From assembly GCA_002869845.2 (NCBI GenBank), contig NEWS02000004.1, forward strand, positions 1,723,297 to 1,762,591: a DNA stretch of 39,295 nt. The letters are read 5' to 3'. Positions 35,359 through 39,295 of the stretch are shown in pieces (position 1 is the stretch's first letter; each line of letters starts with the position of its first letter). The DNA is from Nitrospira sp. CG24B (lineage in GTDB: Bacteria; Nitrospirota; Nitrospiria; Nitrospirales; Nitrospiraceae). The position numbers were made by a program, and so were the translations under genes. A model generated the notes under the pieces. The model saw nothing but the letters and a program-made list of their open reading frames with translations. It was not told the origin of the DNA and made no database searches.

Positions 35359-35646
35359 ACACCTTCCTACACAAAGATCAAAACTTACAACGACTTCTTA
35401 ACTGTTAGCGAAGAATCCTACAGACTCAAATGATTCGGTATTGCATGTACCAACGTACAAAAACCGACAAATTATTTCGTTAACTAATAGTAAGGATATA
35501 TGACGGACTTTGTGAACTAGGAAGCCCACTAGAAAGATACAGGGAGATTACTAGTACTGAATGGTAACACTAGTAGATGAATTCATGATGTTGTGCCAGT
35601 AGCAGACGATGATACCTCGGGTAGTAGGCGTGCCCAGCGGATGCGA

Positions 35647-36300
35647 CTACGACGACACACTCACAAGGCCTTCGGCAATCGCGTATTTGACGAGCTCGGC
35701 CGTCGAGTGCAGATCGAGTTCACTCATAATGCGGAACTTGTGAAACTCCACGGTCTTTACGGAAATGTTCAGAATCGAGGCGATGGCCTTGGTACCTTTT
35801 CCCTCGGCCACAAGCTGTAACACCTCCCGTTGCCGTTGTGTAAGGGAGGTCACCAACGGCTTATTAAACTGACCATCCGGAGATTGGAGTGTCGCTGCCA
35901 AGACATCTTTCGTGATAAGCGGAGTCATGTAGTGTTGTCCTCGCATCACCGCCTGGATGGCTTGCTTGAGTTCCACGGCGGCGGACCGCTTTATCAGATA
36001 ACCGGAGGCTCCGGCCTTAAAGGCTTCGGTTGCATAGGTGGGGGTCGCGTGCATGGTTAGGAAGATAAGCTTGCTCTCCGGCACCAGCTTACTTATTTGG
36101 CGCGCTGCATCGAGTCCGTTGAGCAACGGCATCGAGATGTCTAGCAACACGATGTCGGGACGAAGCTGCTGCGCCGCTTCCACTAACGCTCGCCCGTCCT
36201 CCACCATACCAACCACTTCGCCCTCGGCTTCCACCAGTTTCCGAAGTCCAGCCAGGACAATGGCGTGATCATCAGCCATCAGGATACGGGGACGATTCAT
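35647..36300 (-). CDS. NarL/LuxR-type response regulator
   Basis: A 217-residue response regulator. The receiver domain (residues 1-125) has the acidic pair Asp10/Asp11, phosphoacceptor Asp54 (LLDISMP) and a conserved lysine in YLIKRS. The C-terminal LuxR-type helix-turn-helix (LTQRQREVLQLVAEGKGTKA) binds DNA. The start at 36300 overlaps the stop of the sensor kinase as ATGA, so the pair is translationally coupled. The target genes are unknown. Confidence 0.95.
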   Translation of the reverse strand: MNRPRILMADDHAIVLAGLRKLVEAEGEVVGMVEDGRALVEAAQQLRPDIVLLDISMPLLNGLDAARQISKLVPESKLIFLTMHATPTYATEAFKAGASGYLIKRSAAVELKQAIQAVMRGQHYMTPLITKDVLAATLQSPDGQFNKPLVTSLTQRQREVLQLVAEGKGTKAIASILNISVKTVEFHKFRIMSELDLHSTAELVKYAIAEGLVSVSS

Positions 36301-38675
36301 GCGACCTCCACCTCGCACGGTACCCACGCACAGACCTTTGTGCCGTGGGATGGGCGAGATTGGATTCGAAAGAACCCATGCAGTTGTCGTAGCCGTTCCT
36401 CCATACTGCTCAATCCCAGCCCTTGTTGATGAGTACGCAGATCCTGTGAGTCAAATCCCGTCCCATTATCAATGACGGACAGACCGACCCCCTTTAATGA
36501 CCCTCGGAGCTGGACCGTCACGGTCGTTGCCTGCGCATGTTTCACCACATTTTGAACGCTTTCCTGCATAACACGGAAGAGACAGGTTGCCTGATCAAGC
36601 GGCACCGCATCCGGAACATCAAGCATCTTCAGATAGATGGGCAAGCCCGTGCGCCGAGAAACCTGATGAACATGCTCTTCGACCGCCGGGCGCAATCCGG
36701 CATGCTCTAGCAGCGAGGGATGAAGCCGATACGCGAGTGTGTGCACATCGTCAGAAAGCTGCTCCAACTGTTCACGAAGTGGAGCCAGCGCTCGAGTGAG
36801 TTCACCGGGTACGGTAGAAGAGTGGTGTTCCAAGGATGCGACTTCCAAGACCAAGGCGGCCAATCGCTGGCTCACATCGTCATGCAGATCACGGGCGATT
36901 CGCTTCCGCTCATGCTCCTGCGCAGCCAGCAGCTTGGACGTCAGTTCTTCCAATTGCACTTGCTGCTGATGCAATTCCAGCTGGTTGCGATGAAGCGCCT
37001 CTTCCGCCTGCTTGCGTTCGGTGATGTCGACGGCGACACCTCCCAACAGCACCGGCGCGCCTTTATGATCGACAATGGGAAACTTGCTCACAAGCGCGTG
37101 CCGGAACTCCCCATCCTGAACGAACGGCTCGACTGTGTGCAGAGGGACCCTTGTCTCCCGCACTTTCCGATCGTTCAACTCATACTGTACGGCGATCTCC
37201 TCAGACCACAACTCACGCGCAGTCTTTTCTTTCCAATCTAATCTTTTGAGGAGGGATTCTTCAAAGAGTCGATTGACGTAGAGATACCGTCCCTGAGCAT
37301 CTTTGATCCAGGCAAAGCCGTGCAAATTATCCATAAAGGATGCGAATCGGCGCTCGCTTATTTTCAGCGCTTCCTCGGCCTGTTTGCGTTTCGTGATATC
37401 GATCATCGCCCCCAAGGTTCGAGTAGGGCGACGCTCTGGGCCTTCATGGTCGAATAACGTCCATGATCGAAAACTCACCCACCTGACACTCCCATCGTGG
37501 TGCAACACACGGTGTTCTACCGAGAAGAGATCGTCACCGGCAGGATCTTGAGCCTGCATGATAGCCAGGACGACGGTTTCGCGGTCTTCCGGATGGAGTA
37601 GCTGGATATATCGCTCGAAAGTCGCTGGATCATCGGGTTTCACTCCGTAGATTTCTCTCATCGCGGGAGACCAGTAGGCTTTCCCTGTGCGGTGGTCGTG
37701 ATCGAAAATCCCGAAGTTGGCCAACCGAATGACCTGGTCGGACCGTTCCTCCCTTTCATGCAAGGCGTTCTGTGCCTCCACACGAGCCGTCACATCCTCC
37801 GTGGCAATCACAATTCCGCCTACTTCATCGCCGCTATACCAAGGGCGAACATCCCACGTCATCCACTGCGTTGAGCCATCATCTCGAACGAACCGGTCTT
37901 CATCTGCGCTCAGAATTTCTCCGGCCAGGCCGCGACGATGGATCTCTTTCCATCGTGATGAAATCTCTGGAAGCGCGTCATAGTGCGATCGGCCGAGGAT
38001 CGCCCCTGCAAGCTGATAATCTTCCATCCACCGGCGACTGGCCACCAAATAACGCATGTTGCGGTCAAACATCGCAATGGCAGCCGGCACATGTTCGATG
38101 AACAAACGGAAGCGCGCCTCACTATCTCGCATCGCCGCATGGGTTCGCTCGAGGTCGACCGTTCTTTCCTGAACACGTTGTTCCAACTCTTCATGGGTCC
38201 GACGCAGCACCTCCTCAACCCGCTTACGATCGGTAATGTCATTGCCGATCGTCAGAAGGCAAGGCTTCCCTCTGAGCGTGATCAAGTCTGTCGAGATGAG
38301 AAACTGTCGCAGCTCCCCATCTTTCATCCGCGTCGACACTTCAAGGTTTCGGACCGACCCTTCAGACTTCAATCGATCGATGAGCCTGGCCCGATCATGA
38401 GGATCAGGCCAGATGCCCAAGATCAACGTCGTCTTTCCGATAACTTCATCCCGGCGAAAACCGAATGTGGCTAGGCAGGCGTCATTGATCTCGAGACAGA
38501 GCCCTGTCTCGAGATCTGTAATACCGATCGGGTGAGGGCTTAGGCGGAAGGCTTCGGCGAAGAAATTGTCTTGTGCCGATTCGACCGCCTTCCCTTGCCG
38601 ATCCTCGGCGTGAGGTGCCTGTGAAAGCAGTCGTGCCCTCACCCAACGCTCTTTTTTGGCGACTTTGGGTGTCAT
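36297..38675 (-). CDS. soluble multi-PAS sensor histidine kinase (NarL-partner type)
   Basis: A 792-residue kinase. Four PAS/PAC modules lie in order, at roughly residues 30-155, 180-300, 310-435 and 440-565, each ending in an ITERKQ-like linker. A coiled segment and the HisKA_3 domain follow, with ERKRIARDLHDDVSQRL and phospho-acceptor His598, then a HATPase domain with VIDNGTGFD and GLGLSSMEERL. There is no membrane helix, so it senses a cytoplasmic signal such as redox state, oxygen or a ligand; no heme- or flavin-specific PAS motif is visible. It pairs with the downstream response regulator. Confidence 0.95.
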   Translation of the reverse strand: MTPKVAKKERWVRARLLSQAPHAEDRQGKAVESAQDNFFAEAFRLSPHPIGITDLETGLCLEINDACLATFGFRRDEVIGKTTLILGIWPDPHDRARLIDRLKSEGSVRNLEVSTRMKDGELRQFLISTDLITLRGKPCLLTIGNDITDRKRVEEVLRRTHEELEQRVQERTVDLERTHAAMRDSEARFRLFIEHVPAAIAMFDRNMRYLVASRRWMEDYQLAGAILGRSHYDALPEISSRWKEIHRRGLAGEILSADEDRFVRDDGSTQWMTWDVRPWYSGDEVGGIVIATEDVTARVEAQNALHEREERSDQVIRLANFGIFDHDHRTGKAYWSPAMREIYGVKPDDPATFERYIQLLHPEDRETVVLAIMQAQDPAGDDLFSVEHRVLHHDGSVRWVSFRSWTLFDHEGPERRPTRTLGAMIDITKRKQAEEALKISERRFASFMDNLHGFAWIKDAQGRYLYVNRLFEESLLKRLDWKEKTARELWSEEIAVQYELNDRKVRETRVPLHTVEPFVQDGEFRHALVSKFPIVDHKGAPVLLGGVAVDITERKQAEEALHRNQLELHQQQVQLEELTSKLLAAQEHERKRIARDLHDDVSQRLAALVLEVASLEHHSSTVPGELTRALAPLREQLEQLSDDVHTLAYRLHPSLLEHAGLRPAVEEHVHQVSRRTGLPIYLKMLDVPDAVPLDQATCLFRVMQESVQNVVKHAQATTVTVQLRGSLKGVGLSVIDNGTGFDSQDLRTHQQGLGLSSMEERLRQLHGFFRIQSRPSHGTKVCAWVPCEVEVA

Positions 38676-39058
38676 GGTGAGAGAAGTTGATTCTAGTCCA
38701 CCTAGAGAGACCCCGCAAGGTCAAATTCGGCACACAGTTATTTTTACGTACACAACGGGTGGCTCAAACTCGGAAGGGAAACAATAGCCAACGCATCCAA
38801 GATGGTGCACGACATCAAGTCCGCTTGGGTCATGTCACAATCGGGAAGATCAAGGTCACCTTGTATTATGTGAACCTGAACGTGACGTTTGTGCTCGATC
38901 GGCGAAGATGGCAGGGAGGGTTACAGGCTGCGGAGATAGTGAGCGGGTCCTATACCTTGCGTTGCGGTCGTCTTAACCGGCTCTCTTACGTTTGCGATAG
39001 TACCACAACGCTCGGAGAGTCCTACCACAGCCGAGCGTGTGCGTAGCACACTTCAGCA
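38676..39058. other. 383-bp stretch without a supported gene
   Basis: A plus-strand reading frame of 119 codons spans most of it but has no ribosome site and a protein composition rich in arginine and polar residues, so I treat it as chance. The region should hold the sensor kinase promoter and the end of the CBS-domain transcript. No repeats stand out. Confidence 0.4.
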
Positions 39059-39295
39059 TTACATATCTCCACCCTTCCTCGGGCTCCAGTATGGGGCCAT
39101 CGCCTTCACATAGGCGAACACCGCATCCCGTCTCGTGGCGATCCCGACCAACATGTTCCCCTTCACAACCGGAGCTCGGATAAGGTGTTGCTGTTGAAGG
39201 AGCTTGATAAAATCCTGCACCAGCATGTCTTCGGTCACCGTCACGACATGTCTCGTCATCATGTCTTCGGCCATGATATGGCGAAGATCTTTTCC
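39059..39295 (-). CDS. CBS-domain protein, C-terminal fragment
   Basis: The last 78 codons of a CBS-domain protein; the frame stays open through the right edge, so the N-terminus lies outside. The visible part is one CBS motif: MAEDMMTRHVVTVTEDMLV, QQHLIRAPVVKGNMLVGIA and TRRDAVFAYVK. CBS pairs bind adenosine nucleotides and regulate their hosts. An internal ATG at 39274 is not the start, because the preceding KDLRHI fits the linker between two CBS motifs. Confidence 0.82.
   Translation of the reverse strand, partial: GKDLRHIMAEDMMTRHVVTVTEDMLVQDFIKLLQQQHLIRAPVVKGNMLVGIATRRDAVFAYVKAMAPYWSPRKGGDM

Noticed and set aside
38687..39046. 119-codon plus-strand reading frame
   Set aside because: No ribosome site, unusual composition and overlap with the likely promoter region of the sensor kinase.

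Overview
The window looks like chromosomal DNA of a complete-ammonia-oxidising (comammox) Nitrospira. It carries a full amoC (28578-29387) and the first 51 codons of a second amoC running off the left edge, with two surface-adhesin-E-like proteins, periplasmic c-type cytochromes and moderately GC-rich coding in between. The assignment rests on AmoC recognition and gene content; no marker gene such as 16S rRNA is present.

Layout. Left edge: amoC copy 1 (minus), then glutathione peroxidase and two adhesin-E-like genes (plus). From about 2.1 to 14.4 kb a long run of minus-strand genes holds a FAD amine-oxidase-like enzyme, a small N-terminal-proline protein, a DUF523/DUF1722 protein coupled to a class I photolyase, a PDZ protein, a TIGR01777 epimerase, three formylglycine-generating-enzyme (FGE)-like periplasmic proteins with a SmbP-like helical protein, a DUF2867 SDR, a cupredoxin and a zinc-ribbon protein. 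Diverging from it on the plus strand (14.5-18.8 kb) is a CarH/LitR-type B12 photoreceptor, a DUF393 protein, an Fe-S photolyase and a lipoprotein, followed by a 2Fe-2S reductase. From 20 to 26.3 kb (minus) come an epimerase, an exported KatG, SmbP, a cytochrome c-FGE fusion and a NapC-type tetraheme cytochrome. A second CarH-like gene diverges from these. Then come a DUF1566 protein, the complete amoC, ftsH, an SDR, a 25-residue membrane peptide, a tandem universal stress protein, mlaA, a small winged-helix-like protein, a NarL-type two-component pair, and a truncated CBS-domain protein.

How it may work together. Two photolyases, two B12-type photoreceptor regulators, peroxide-detoxifying enzymes and a set of exported electron-transfer and metal-binding proteins suggest a light and oxidative stress island. 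Both regulator promoters have the same unusual layout: a -35 box TTGAC followed directly by AACATT and a second ACAT, with a 17-nt spacer and an almost leaderless start. The same arrangement, in the same register, lies upstream of amoC copy 1. This predicts, but does not prove, that one copy of an ammonia monooxygenase subunit is under light/B12-dependent control. The second amoC has a different upstream region. The two amoC copies face outward and bracket about 28.4 kb.
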